64,000 nt of DNA from Actinomadura violacea (GTDB lineage: Bacteria > Actinomycetota > Actinomycetes > Streptosporangiales > Streptosporangiaceae). Numbering within the stretch: position 1 is the stretch's first letter; each line of letters starts with the position of its first letter. Shown piece after piece: positions 17,337 to 25,347 of this stretch. A program made the position numbers and the translations under genes. Location: NCBI RefSeq assembly GCF_017573465.1, contig NZ_JAGEPF010000002.1:310001-374000 (forward strand). The letters run 5' to 3'. The notes under the pieces are model-generated. The model ran no database searches. It was given only the letters and a program-made list of their open reading frames with translations, and had not been told where the DNA came from.

Positions 17337-17646
17337 CTGTGTCTCCTCCAACGTCGACACTGCAGAGAGGCACATCCACTTCGCACTTGCCCGCTACGGC
17401 AAGGCGATCGTGACCATGGTCTCAGAAAGCCGCCTGCAATGCCATAGGCCGCGTCGCGCGCCGCCACCATGCGGACCCGCACAGAATCGAAATAGGGGCG
17501 TCCGAAAAGCGGATCATGATCCGTGTGTCATCTGACACAGACTGGTACGAGCAGCTTCAATACACTATCTTCATTGGCGGAATTACTTGACCACGACGTG
17601 ATGCGGTGTGTCCGGTGGGGGCGCCGGCATGACGCAGGGGGATCGA
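17337..17646. other. Divergent control region of locus 2
   Basis: This stretch lies between the precursor (minus) and the NB-ARC gene (plus). It is less GC-rich than its neighbours and contains the 17524 palindrome followed by a TACACT element at 17561. If the NB-ARC gene starts at GTG 17608 or ATG 17626, its first codons lie inside this region. No other gene is visible. Confidence 0.5.
17524..17539. promoter_or_regulatory. Perfect 16-bp palindrome upstream of NB-ARC gene
   Basis: TGTGTCA and TGACACA are separated by TC. A TANNNT element (TACACT) starts 21 nt after it. A 13/16 copy with similar spacing lies before the VMAP operon at 13185. This suggests a common dimeric regulator for both loci. 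Confidence 0.45.
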
Positions 17647-20178
17647 GTGACCAACGTACAGCCGGACTCATCGTTCGCCACGGATCGGGTGCCGCAGATC
17701 TGGGGCAAGGTCCCTCCGAGAAACAAGAACTTCACCGGCCGGACGGATCTCCTCGAACGACTACGCGGAGGCCTGGACAACCGGGTGACGGCGGTGGTCC
17801 CGCACGCGTTGCACGGCCTCGGCGGTGTCGGCAAGACCCAGATGGCGGTCGAATACGCCTACCGGTACAGATCCGCGTACGACCTCGTCTGGTGGATCCC
17901 CGCCGACCAGCCCGTCCTGGTGCGCTCGTCCCTCGCCAGCCTCGCGCAGCCCCTCGGCCTGCCCTCCGCCGCCGTGAGCGGCGTCGAGGACGCCGCCAAC
18001 GCCGTCCTGGACGCGCTGCGCCGCGGCGAGCCCTACACCAACTGGCTCCTGATCTTCGACAACGCCGACGAGCCCGAGGAACTGACCGAGACGCTCCCGC
18101 AGGGCCCCGGCCACGTACTGATCACATCGCGGAACCACCGCTGGGCGGGCGTGGTCGACGCCGTGCCCATCGACGTGTTCACCCGTGAAGAGAGCATCGA
18201 GTTCCTCACCAGGCGGGTCCCGCGCGGCATCACCGACGAGAACGCCGACAAACTCGCCGAAGAGCTGGGCGACCTCCCGCTCGCGTTGGAACAGGCCGGC
18301 GCACTCCACGCAGAGACCGGAATCGAAGTGGAGGAGTACCTGCGGCTCCTCGGGGAGCACACCAGCCAACTGCTCTCCCAGGGAAAGCCGACCGAGTATC
18401 CGGCGTCGATGACGGCCGCCTGGGCGCTGTCCGTCTCCAGTCTCAACGAGAAGTTGCCGGAAGCCCTCGACCTCCTGCGATACTGCGCTTTCTTCGGCCC
18501 GGAGCCGATCCCGCGCGACGCTTTCAGCAAGGCTCTGCCGGGCCTCAGCCCGCAACTCTCGAAACTGCTCAAGGACCCCATCCGGCTTGGGCGTGCCATC
18601 GGCGAACTGGGACGCTTCGCTCTCGCGAGGCTGGACATTCCGGCTCGGACGATTCAGGTCCACCGGCTGATCCAGGCCCTCGTCCGCGACGAGATGCCGG
18701 AGGCGGAGCACGAGCGCCTCCGGCATGAGGTTCACCTGCTACTGGCCGGCTACACCCCGGAGACCCCTACCGACTCCTCCAACTGGCCCAGATTCCTCAA
18801 CACCCTCGGGCATCTGGAACCGGCAGGCATTGCTCAATGCTCCGATCCATCGGTGCGCCGGCTCTGCCTCAACATGATCACTTATCTGTACAGCACGGGT
18901 GACTACTCCTCCGCCCAGTCATTCACGGAGTCTTTCCTCGAAGAGTGGGCCGCCTCATCCGGCGCCGACCACGAGGACGTGGTACAACTCCGCGTGGAAC
19001 AGTGCAACCTCGTTCGCGAACTAGGCAATTACGGAGAAGCCGCCAGGCTGGGCGCACAGACGCTCGCCGTGGCGGAGAAGGCCCTCGGGCTTGATCACGA
19101 CACGACACTGCGCGCGCTCCGGGGGCGAGCGACCGACCTGAGAGCGAGCGGCGACTTCCAGCAGGCCCATCAGATCGATGAAGACGTGCTCCGGCGTTTC
19201 GAGTCGCAGTTCCCAGACGACGACTTGAACATCTGGCGCGCCAAGAACAGTGTCGCACTCGACCATGGGCTCAAGAGCGAGTATGCGAACGCCCGGCTCC
19301 TTCTCGAGCAGGTCTATCTCGAGGTGCTCGAAACAGGCAAAGCCGCAGGCGACCCCGCGTCCTACCTGAACATCTATACCGGCCTGGCGCGGGCCGTCCG
19401 GCTCGGCGGGGACTTCTCCGAGGCGTGCGATCTCGGTGAGGACGCCTACGCGTTCGGGATCGAGGAACTGTCCCCCGACCACCCCTGGACGCTGCGTACC
19501 GGCAAGGACCTGTCGATCGCGCGGCGCCGAGCGGGCGATTACGAACGGGCGCAGGAGATCGCCGAGGACATTCATCAGCGCTACGTGCGCGCCTTCGGCA
19601 TCGACCATCCCGACACGCTGGCGGCCGCGACCTGCCTGGCGAACATTCGCCGCACCACGGGCATGTTCGAGGAGGCGCTGAAGCTCGCCGAGGACACCGT
19701 CCGCCGGTACCCGCGGGTCTATGGCGCCGATCACCCGTACAACCACGCATGTGCGGGGAACCTGGCCATCCTGCAGCGGGTCACCGGCGATCCGGAGGTG
19801 GCCCGGAAGACCGACGAGGCCGCACTGGCGGGCCTGGAGGCCAAGCTGGGCCGCGATCACCACTACTCCCTCACCGTCGCCCTCAACCTGGCCAGCGACC
19901 TGGCCGTGCTGGGCGAGAACGAGTCGGCGTACCGGCTGTGCTCGGGGACGCTGCGCCGTTTCCGCGCTCTCCTGGGCGACGACCACCCCGTGACGCTCTC
20001 GGCGGCGGCGAACGCCGTCGCGGACCTGCGCGCGGTCGGACGGGACGAGGAGGCCGAGGCGCTGTTCGCCGACACCGAGCAGCGCTACCGCCGCACCCTC
20101 AACCTCGAGCACCCCGACGCGAAGGTCTTCCTGGAGGGGCGCCGGCTCGACGCCGACTTCGACCCGCCGCCGATCTAG
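17647..20178 (+). CDS. NB-ARC / tetratricopeptide protein (FxsT-like, locus 2)
   Basis: The start is GTG at 17647, chosen for AGGGGGA 5-6 nt upstream; ATG 17626 and GTG 17608 are alternatives. The product has 843 residues. NFTGRTDLLERLRGGL opens an NB-ARC unit, with Walker A GLGGVGKT at residues 57-64, Walker B NWLLIFDNADE, HVLITSRNHRW, and GDLPLALEQAGAL. The C-terminal 450 residues are TPRs with repeated units such as GNYGEAARLGAQTLAVAEKA and GDYERAQEIAEDIHQRYVRAF. It resembles the NB-ARC-TPR part of the protein at 6428 but lacks the vWA-like domain, so the vWA function is missing or provided elsewhere. Its TAG overlaps the stop of the convergent fxsB gene. Confidence 0.86.
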   Translation: MTNVQPDSSFATDRVPQIWGKVPPRNKNFTGRTDLLERLRGGLDNRVTAVVPHALHGLGGVGKTQMAVEYAYRYRSAYDLVWWIPADQPVLVRSSLASLAQPLGLPSAAVSGVEDAANAVLDALRRGEPYTNWLLIFDNADEPEELTETLPQGPGHVLITSRNHRWAGVVDAVPIDVFTREESIEFLTRRVPRGITDENADKLAEELGDLPLALEQAGALHAETGIEVEEYLRLLGEHTSQLLSQGKPTEYPASMTAAWALSVSSLNEKLPEALDLLRYCAFFGPEPIPRDAFSKALPGLSPQLSKLLKDPIRLGRAIGELGRFALARLDIPARTIQVHRLIQALVRDEMPEAEHERLRHEVHLLLAGYTPETPTDSSNWPRFLNTLGHLEPAGIAQCSDPSVRRLCLNMITYLYSTGDYSSAQSFTESFLEEWAASSGADHEDVVQLRVEQCNLVRELGNYGEAARLGAQTLAVAEKALGLDHDTTLRALRGRATDLRASGDFQQAHQIDEDVLRRFESQFPDDDLNIWRAKNSVALDHGLKSEYANARLLLEQVYLEVLETGKAAGDPASYLNIYTGLARAVRLGGDFSEACDLGEDAYAFGIEELSPDHPWTLRTGKDLSIARRRAGDYERAQEIAEDIHQRYVRAFGIDHPDTLAAATCLANIRRTTGMFEEALKLAEDTVRRYPRVYGADHPYNHACAGNLAILQRVTGDPEVARKTDEAALAGLEAKLGRDHHYSLTVALNLASDLAVLGENESAYRLCSGTLRRFRALLGDDHPVTLSAAANAVADLRAVGRDEEAEALFADTEQRYRRTLNLEHPDAKVFLEGRRLDADFDPPPI

Positions 20179-21416
20179 CCGACGGCGGCCGCCGGCCGGA
20201 CGGACGGGCCGTCCAGGTCGCGGCTGAGCACGTCCCGGATGTGCGTGATCAGCTTGAGCAGGTCGCGGCAGTAGACCGACGGGTTCCGGAAACCGGTGCC
20301 CGACTTGTACCGGTGCGGGTAGAGGCCCGCGCCGCAGACCTCGTGCGCGTCGCAGGCCAGGCACTGGTCCGACAGCGCCTGCCGGCCGATCTGCCGCGCG
20401 GCGACGGACGGCAGCGACAGCACGGTGTCGAACGGGTCGCGGGACACGTGCAGCCGGGTGCCCGCCGCCCCCTCGTACACGGACTTCAGCGAGTCGACCT
20501 GCTCGATCTCGCCGTTGGTCTCCACCACGGCGACGGCGACCGGGGACAGCCCCACGGCCTCGCTGGCGGACATGCGGCCGAACAGCAGCCGGATGATCTC
20601 GCTGAACAGCCGGATCCGCACCTCGCCCGCCTCGCCGCCGTACCAGCGGTCGAAGATCGCGATGAGCCAGTCGCCGTACGGCGTCGACTCGTCCGGCGCA
20701 CGGCCCGGAGGCGGCGCGTCCCAGTTGCCGTGCGGCAGCAGGAAGTCCATCTCCGGCGGCCCGAACTCCAGCAGCGCCTCGTAGGTCGCGACCGGGTCGT
20801 TGCGCAGTTCGATCGTGCTGAGCAGCCCACCGAACAGGTGCCGGTACCGCGGATCGTTCAGCCTGTCCAGGCCGGCCCGGACGTCCTGATAGCTGCCGCG
20901 TCCGTTCGCGCGCCGCCGATGCCGGTCGTGGCCCTCCTCGTCGCCGTCCACGCTCACGCCCACGCTGACGCCGTGCTCGGCGAACAGGTCGAGGAACATC
21001 TCGTCGAGCAGGACGCCGTTGGTCTGCATGCTGAACCCGACGCGCACGTCGGGCTCGCCGGCGGCGCGGATCGTCTCGACCGCGTACCGCAGGTGCTCGA
21101 CGCCCGCCAGCAGCGGTTCGCCGCCGTGCAGGACGACCTCGACCTCCGGCAGCAGGTTCATCCGCGCGTGCTCGGCGATCCGCTCGGCCACCCACCCGAT
21201 GACCTGCCGCGACATCCGCCGCGGCTGCCGCCGCCAGCCCTGGTCGGCCATCTCGTACATGTAGCAGTAATCGCACGCGAGGTTGCACCTGCTGTGCACC
21301 TTGAGGATGAAGTCGCGGATCGGGGTCGGCCGCCAGCCGCCCTCCAGCAGGGCGCGCACGTCCAGAGCGCCCGGCCACTCGGCTCCCTGGCCGGGTTCGT
21401 CCCTGCGGACGCCCAC
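20175..21416 (-). CDS. fxsB: FxsB-family radical SAM/SPASM enzyme (locus 2)
   Basis: GTG at 21416 is chosen as start because AGGAGG lies 9 nt upstream, giving 413 residues. The cluster motif SRCNLACDYC gives C44, C48 and C51, after DVRALLEGGWRPTPIRDFILK. VVLHGGEPLLAGV and VGVSVDGDEEGHDRHRRR parallel the enzyme at 5191. The SPASM-type cluster runs from CLACDAHEVCGAG to NPSVYC. It is clearly paralogous to the locus 1 enzyme along its whole length. No precursor is adjacent; the nearest candidate is the F-D-N peptide at 17160. The stop codons of this gene and the NB-ARC gene overlap in the palindrome CTAG. Confidence 0.88.
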   Translation of the reverse strand: MGVRRDEPGQGAEWPGALDVRALLEGGWRPTPIRDFILKVHSRCNLACDYCYMYEMADQGWRRQPRRMSRQVIGWVAERIAEHARMNLLPEVEVVLHGGEPLLAGVEHLRYAVETIRAAGEPDVRVGFSMQTNGVLLDEMFLDLFAEHGVSVGVSVDGDEEGHDRHRRRANGRGSYQDVRAGLDRLNDPRYRHLFGGLLSTIELRNDPVATYEALLEFGPPEMDFLLPHGNWDAPPPGRAPDESTPYGDWLIAIFDRWYGGEAGEVRIRLFSEIIRLLFGRMSASEAVGLSPVAVAVVETNGEIEQVDSLKSVYEGAAGTRLHVSRDPFDTVLSLPSVAARQIGRQALSDQCLACDAHEVCGAGLYPHRYKSGTGFRNPSVYCRDLLKLITHIRDVLSRDLDGPSVRPAAAVG

Positions 21417-21494
21417 GCTTGCCGACCTCCTAGCTGAGACCAAGACGCGGCGCTGCGTTCGATTTCTTCGGCCTTACATGATCAATAAACGCGA

Positions 21495-22019
21495 TCAACT
21501 CTCGTTCGTCAAGGCCCACCGCTCATGGTCCCGCCACGTACCCTCGATCTTGATGTACGCGGGCGAGAACCCCTCCCGGCGGAACCCGAGCCGCTCGACC
21601 AGCCGCACCGAATCCACGTTCCCCGGCTGGATGTCGGCCTCGACCCGGTGCAGCCCCAGCCGATCGAAGGCGTACCGGACCGCCAAGGCCACCCCTTCGG
21701 TCATGTAACCCCGCCCCGCATGCGGTAAGAACGCCGCGTACCCCAGCACACCGCGCTGGTACGACCCACGGACGATCTCGTTGATGTTGACCATGCCGGC
21801 GAGGTCGCCGCCGTCCCGCAGGCAGACCACCATGCCCACCGCGCTCGCCTGGTCGAACCGCGCGAGATAAGCCGCGAACTCCTTCGCGGACCGGGGCAGC
21901 GCCACCCACGACCGATGCAGCTCCGCACTCGCCGCCGCGAGCTCGAGGAACCGCCCCTCGTCGTCCGCCCGCACCCGCCGCAACAGGACCCGAGTCCCCA
22001 CCGTCAGCTCCGCGCTCAC
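21495..22019 (-). CDS. GNAT family N-acetyltransferase (RimJ/RimL type)
   Basis: A 174-residue protein with the RimJ/RimL layout: LLRRVRADDEGRFLEL at the N-terminus, acetyl-CoA binding around YAAFLPHAGRGYMTEGVALA, and HRVEADIQPGNVDSVRLVER near the end. Family members acetylate N-termini of ribosomal proteins or small amines; the substrate is unknown. It starts with GTG. The tandem hairpins at 22061 lie just upstream. Confidence 0.85.
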   Translation of the reverse strand: MSAELTVGTRVLLRRVRADDEGRFLELAAASAELHRSWVALPRSAKEFAAYLARFDQASAVGMVVCLRDGGDLAGMVNINEIVRGSYQRGVLGYAAFLPHAGRGYMTEGVALAVRYAFDRLGLHRVEADIQPGNVDSVRLVERLGFRREGFSPAYIKIEGTWRDHERWALTNES

Positions 22020-22060
22020 CCGCGAAATCTACGCCACAGCCGGACGCCGGTCGGGAGGGG

Positions 22061-22110
22061 GTGTGGGGGCGTAGCCCCCACACGGGGGTTCCAGGGGGTC
22101 GTCCCCCTGG
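22061..22110. repeat. Two tandem GC-rich hairpins
   Basis: The first hairpin has a 10-bp stem (GTGTGGGGGC, loop GTA, GCCCCCACAC; 22061-22083). The second has an 8-bp stem (CCAGGGGG, loop TCGT, CCCCCTGG; 22091-22110). They lie between ssrA and the acetyltransferase, both read leftward, and could terminate ssrA or be a dispersed actinobacterial repeat. Confidence 0.6.
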
Positions 22111-22172
22111 GTGGACATGACGAAGGAGTGGCGGTCCGCGCTGTACGCGGACACACCACTCCCGACGACGAG

Positions 22173-22542
22173 TGGAGGTGGCGGGAATCGAACCCGCGTC
22201 CTTCGGTGATGAGCTAGGGCTTCTCCGGGCGCAGCCTGCTTGGCGTTTTCTCAGTCCCGGCGCTCACGCAGGCGTGTCGCCGACGGACTCAGTCGCTGTT
22301 TGTTTTTCCTACCGGTCCCGCGACCGGGCCGGTAGGTGGAGTCTCCTTACGATGCCAGACCCCGGTTCGGAGACGCTACCGGGCTGACAGAGTTCGCTCC
22401 TCGCTCAGGCGGCGAGGGCGAACTCGGACTGCTTCTTGTTGGCAGTTATTGGTTTGCTGTCACAGGATTTACGAGGTCACGACAGCAACCCTCGACCCGC
22501 TTCCCCTGGCTCGACCTACCGAAGTCGAAGCCGGTCACCCCC
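22173..22542 (-). ncRNA. ssrA: Transfer-messenger RNA (tmRNA)
   Basis: About 370 nt on the minus strand. The 5' end GGGGGTGACCGG pairs over 7 bp (one G-U) with the 3' strand CACCTCC, followed by the discriminator A. The T arm reads GGGTTCGATTCC. The 3' CCA is not encoded (the next bases are CT), so it must be added after transcription. The tag frame at 22405-22443 encodes ANKKQSEFALAA followed by TGA, ending in the usual LAA degron. With SmpB (encoded nearby on the same strand) it rescues stalled ribosomes. The tRNA-like half alone could be mistaken for a tRNA gene. Confidence 0.95.
22405..22443 (-). other. tmRNA tag reading frame
   Basis: Twelve codons from the GCC resume codon give ANKKQSEFALAA, then TGA. 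The sequence before the resume codon is AATAACT. The tag ends in ALAA, as recognised by ClpXP-type proteases. Confidence 0.92.
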
Positions 22543-22654
22543 ATGTTGAGTTGTCAAAGCGGTTGCCCCGGAGGACGCCCGCACGATGACGTTACAAGGA
22601 TAACGCCCGCCGGGGCAACGTGATTCCCGGGCGGACGGGGCCGGATACGCAGGA

Positions 22655-22689
22655 ACCCCGGTGGCGTGACCGAGTCGCGCCACCGGGGT
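22655..22689 (-). terminator. Hairpin downstream of PBP-like gene
   Basis: A perfect 12-bp stem (ACCCCGGTGGCG with CGCCACCGGGGT) and an 11-nt loop. It sits 186 nt past the stop of the PBP-like gene. Confidence 0.6.
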
Positions 22690-22719
22690 CGACCGGCAGG
22701 GTCAGGCCGGTCCGGACGG

Positions 22720-22746
22720 CAGAGCCTCCCCCGAGACGAGGCTCTG
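22720..22746 (-). terminator. Second hairpin downstream of PBP-like gene
   Basis: A perfect 9-bp stem (CAGAGCCTC with GAGGCTCTG) and a 9-nt loop, about 130 nt past the stop. With the 22655 hairpin it probably ends the smpB transcript before ssrA. Confidence 0.5.
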
Positions 22747-22874
22747 GTCTCATCACTGCGACCGAGTCCCGCAACCCCCCAAGCGGATTCTCGGTCACCT
22801 GGGAAGACGCCGTCCGGTGCCGGGTTGGTTGCACCTCCCGTGCAAAGGGTTCACAAAGTCGCGGCGGCGGGCCG

Positions 22875-24866
22875 TCAGCCTGCGCTACGGCCGGTCGTCT
22901 TGGCGGGCGCGCCGCGCAGGAACTCGGCGGCGACGGAGGACGCGGACGCGGACCCTTCGATCGCGATCGCGAACGCGAGGTCGTTGCCGGCGCCGACGAA
23001 CCAGGACACCGTCCTGCCCCGCCCGTTGACGGTGTCCTGGGCGAGGGCCGCGGTGCCGAGGACCGAGCCGCCGACGTTCGCGGCGTGGGCGACGCCGGCG
23101 GAGCCGGTGACGCTGCGGCCGAGCACGTTCTGCAGCCCGGAGAGGGGCTCCGCAGGCAGGACCTGGGACGGGACGTCCGCGGGCTTGGCCGGGTTGCTGA
23201 GGACGTACGGGGACCGCCAGACGCCGGTCCGGGCGGCGCCGGCCAGCAGCGCCATGGCGAGGGGGCTCGCCTGGACGCCCTCGCCGACCATCGCGGCCGC
23301 CTTGGCGCCGTCGCCGTTCATCGGGGGCAGCGAGCCGGTGAACGCGGGGACCGACGCGGTCCAGCCCCGGCCGATGCCGAGCTGGGCCGCCTCGGCCTGC
23401 AGGCCGCGCGCGTCCAGCTTGCCGCTGAGCTGCGCGAGGGTCGTCCGGCAGCCGAGCGCGAACTGGGTGGAGAAGGGCGCGTCGGGGTGCGCCTTGTTCG
23501 TGAACGTCTTGCCGCCGACGGTCACGCTGGCGGGGCAGCTCGTCTTGGTCTTCGGGTCCATTCCGGCGCGCGCGAACAGGGCCTCGGCGGACACGATCCC
23601 GAACGCCATGCCGGCCGGGTAGCGGGCCTCGAACGCGCGGTTCTCGCCGCCGGTGCCGTGGTTGGCGACCGCGACGACCTGGCCGGTGCTCGGCTGCACC
23701 GCCACCAGGGACGCCGGGTAGGGCAGGTTCTGCAGGGCGGCGTCGGCTCGGCGCTGGGTGCGCGGGACGAGCGTGGTGGAGATCTCCTGCGGCGGCAGCC
23801 CGTCCCACTTCTTCAGCACCTGCGTGGTCCGGCCGGAGGGGTCCTGCGCGACGACGCTGATGGTGGGCGTCCCGGCGAGCCGGCGCTGCTGCAGCAGCTG
23901 GATGCCGCTGACGCCGATGGTGTCGCCCGGCTGGTAGGGGGCGCCGACCTGCTGGAGCAGGTCCGCGGTGGCGGGGCCGAGGTTGCCGACCAGTTCCGGC
24001 GCGTAGTCGGGCGCGCTCGCGGTCTCGATCGGCTCGTTCCGCACGCCGGGGATCTGGATGAGCCGGTTGGCGAGCGGCTTCTGCTCGGGGTACCGCAGGG
24101 TCAGCAGCGACAGGAACTTCTGCGGCGGTGCGGAGCGGACCCGGCCGAGCAGCCGCTCGGAGTCCAGCCGCCGGCCGCCGTCGAACTTGGCGGCCTTGGT
24201 GATCTGCTCGACGGTGCGCTGCGGGTCGGCGAGGTGCCCGGGGACGACGCCGATGTTGTAGGTGGGCACCTTGTGCAGCACGGTGCGGCCCGTGGAGTCC
24301 TTGATCGGGGCGCGGGCCGGGACGTCCGACACGACCGCGAGGCGCTGCCCGGGGCCGAGCTGCGGGTTGATGATCGAGGGGTTCCAGACGACCTTCCACT
24401 TGCCGCCGATGCGGCGCAGGTGCATGTGGCCGAGGTACTCCCAGGGCTGCCCGTTCTCGCCGAGGTCGACCTTCACGGAGAACCGCGCGTCGGCGTCGTC
24501 GCCATTCTTGGCGATCGCCTTGACCTTGGCGTCCTCGACGCGGCCCTGGTCGCCGGACACGCCGAGCGACAGCCGCAGCGACGCCGCGTCGAGCTGCGCG
24601 CGGACGGCGCCGAGCGCGGACGCGACGGACTTGTGGTCGGCGCCGACGGTCTTGTTCGCGGCGGCCGGGTAGTTGCCGACCTGCCAGGCGATGAGGAAGT
24701 CGCGGACGGCGGGCATCGCGGACGGCTCCGCCCAGCAGCCCGTCGTCATCGTCGCGACGAGGGCCCCGCAGGCCGCGAGCGAGACGGCGCGGCGGCGCAT
24801 GGTCCGGCTGCCGCGCGGGAGCCGCCTCGACGCGCGGGCGGCTCGGCCTCGGTTGGTCATCGGCAC
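22875..24866 (-). CDS. Penicillin-binding-protein-like lipoprotein lacking catalytic motifs
   Basis: A 663-residue protein. The N-terminus has basic residues, a hydrophobic stretch and TTGC (Cys about 44), suggesting a lipoprotein. Residues about 50-160 fit the NTF2-like MecA_N domain, and the C-terminal 280 residues align with class B transpeptidases. The catalytic motifs are gone: the SxxK position reads M-A-F-G (near 420), the SxN position reads G-C-R (near 472), and KTG reads V-L-G (near 602). The surrounding framework (NRAFEARYPAG, QFALGCRTTLAQLSGKL, VSWFVGAG) is intact, so this is a real family member, probably a scaffold or binding protein. GTG lies 2 nt after the smpB stop; ATG at 24860 is an alternative start. 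Confidence 0.82.
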   Translation of the reverse strand: MPMTNRGRAARASRRLPRGSRTMRRRAVSLAACGALVATMTTGCWAEPSAMPAVRDFLIAWQVGNYPAAANKTVGADHKSVASALGAVRAQLDAASLRLSLGVSGDQGRVEDAKVKAIAKNGDDADARFSVKVDLGENGQPWEYLGHMHLRRIGGKWKVVWNPSIINPQLGPGQRLAVVSDVPARAPIKDSTGRTVLHKVPTYNIGVVPGHLADPQRTVEQITKAAKFDGGRRLDSERLLGRVRSAPPQKFLSLLTLRYPEQKPLANRLIQIPGVRNEPIETASAPDYAPELVGNLGPATADLLQQVGAPYQPGDTIGVSGIQLLQQRRLAGTPTISVVAQDPSGRTTQVLKKWDGLPPQEISTTLVPRTQRRADAALQNLPYPASLVAVQPSTGQVVAVANHGTGGENRAFEARYPAGMAFGIVSAEALFARAGMDPKTKTSCPASVTVGGKTFTNKAHPDAPFSTQFALGCRTTLAQLSGKLDARGLQAEAAQLGIGRGWTASVPAFTGSLPPMNGDGAKAAAMVGEGVQASPLAMALLAGAARTGVWRSPYVLSNPAKPADVPSQVLPAEPLSGLQNVLGRSVTGSAGVAHAANVGGSVLGTAALAQDTVNGRGRTVSWFVGAGNDLAFAIAIEGSASASSVAAEFLRGAPAKTTGRSAG

Positions 24867-24868
24867 CC

Positions 24869-25342
24869 TTACCGTCTCCTGAACCGGGCGGCCGCCGCCT
24901 TCTGCATCTCCCGGTCGGCTTCCCGCTTGGCGATGGCCTGGCGTTTGTCGTAGGCCTTCTTACCACGGGCCAGGCCGATCTCGACCTTGGCCTTACCGTC
25001 CTTGAAGTACAGCGCCAGCGGGATCAGTGTCCAGCCCGGCTCGGACGACTTGGCGATGATCTTGCCGATCTCGCGCCGGTGCAGCAGCAGCTTGCGGCGG
25101 CGGCGCGGCGCGTGGTTGGTCCAGGTGCCCTGCGTGTACTCGGGGATGTGCACGTTCTCCAGCCACACCTCGCCGTCCATCACGTGGGCGTAGCCGTCGG
25201 CGAGGGAGGCGCGGCCGGCGCGCAGCGCCTTGACCTCGGTGCCCATCAGCACCATGCCCGCCTCCCACGTCTCGTCGATGTGGTAGTCGTAGCGGGCACG
25301 CTTGTTCTGGGCGATGAGCTTGCGCCCTGTGTCGCGTGGCAC
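24869..25342 (-). CDS. smpB: SsrA-binding protein SmpB
   Basis: A 157-residue protein matching SmpB throughout: [54 protein letters not shown] and a basic tail [19 protein letters not shown]. It binds the tRNA-like domain of tmRNA and the stalled ribosome's decoding centre. It lies in the order ftsE-ftsX-S41 protease-smpB-PBP-like, with 5 nt to the protease gene. ssrA lies about 2.3 kb further on the same strand. Confidence 0.96.
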   Translation of the reverse strand: MPRDTGRKLIAQNKRARYDYHIDETWEAGMVLMGTEVKALRAGRASLADGYAHVMDGEVWLENVHIPEYTQGTWTNHAPRRRRKLLLHRREIGKIIAKSSEPGWTLIPLALYFKDGKAKVEIGLARGKKAYDKRQAIAKREADREMQKAAAARFRRR

Positions 25343-25347
25343 TGTGA

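Larger units (their letters stand above)
22543..22874. other. Upstream region of ssrA with nested inverted repeats
   Basis: No gene is seen. An inverted repeat of 10 bp (GTTGCCCCGG at 22562, CCGGGGCAAC at 22610) encloses a smaller one (GTTA-CAAGGA-TAAC at 22591) just upstream of ssrA. It probably includes the ssrA promoter, since the mature 5' end is made by RNase P. Two terminator-like hairpins (22655 and 22720) follow the gene at 22875. Confidence 0.45.

Noticed and set aside
22173..22210. tRNA gene with a T arm at the right end of ssrA
   Set aside because: The T arm and acceptor strand pair with a 5' end 370 nt away and enclose a tag frame, so it is tmRNA.
22620..24953. 777-residue plus-strand frame opposite the PBP-like gene
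   Set aside because: Antisense shadow; no ribosome site or domain, and the minus strand has a coherent protein with a signal sequence and domain order.
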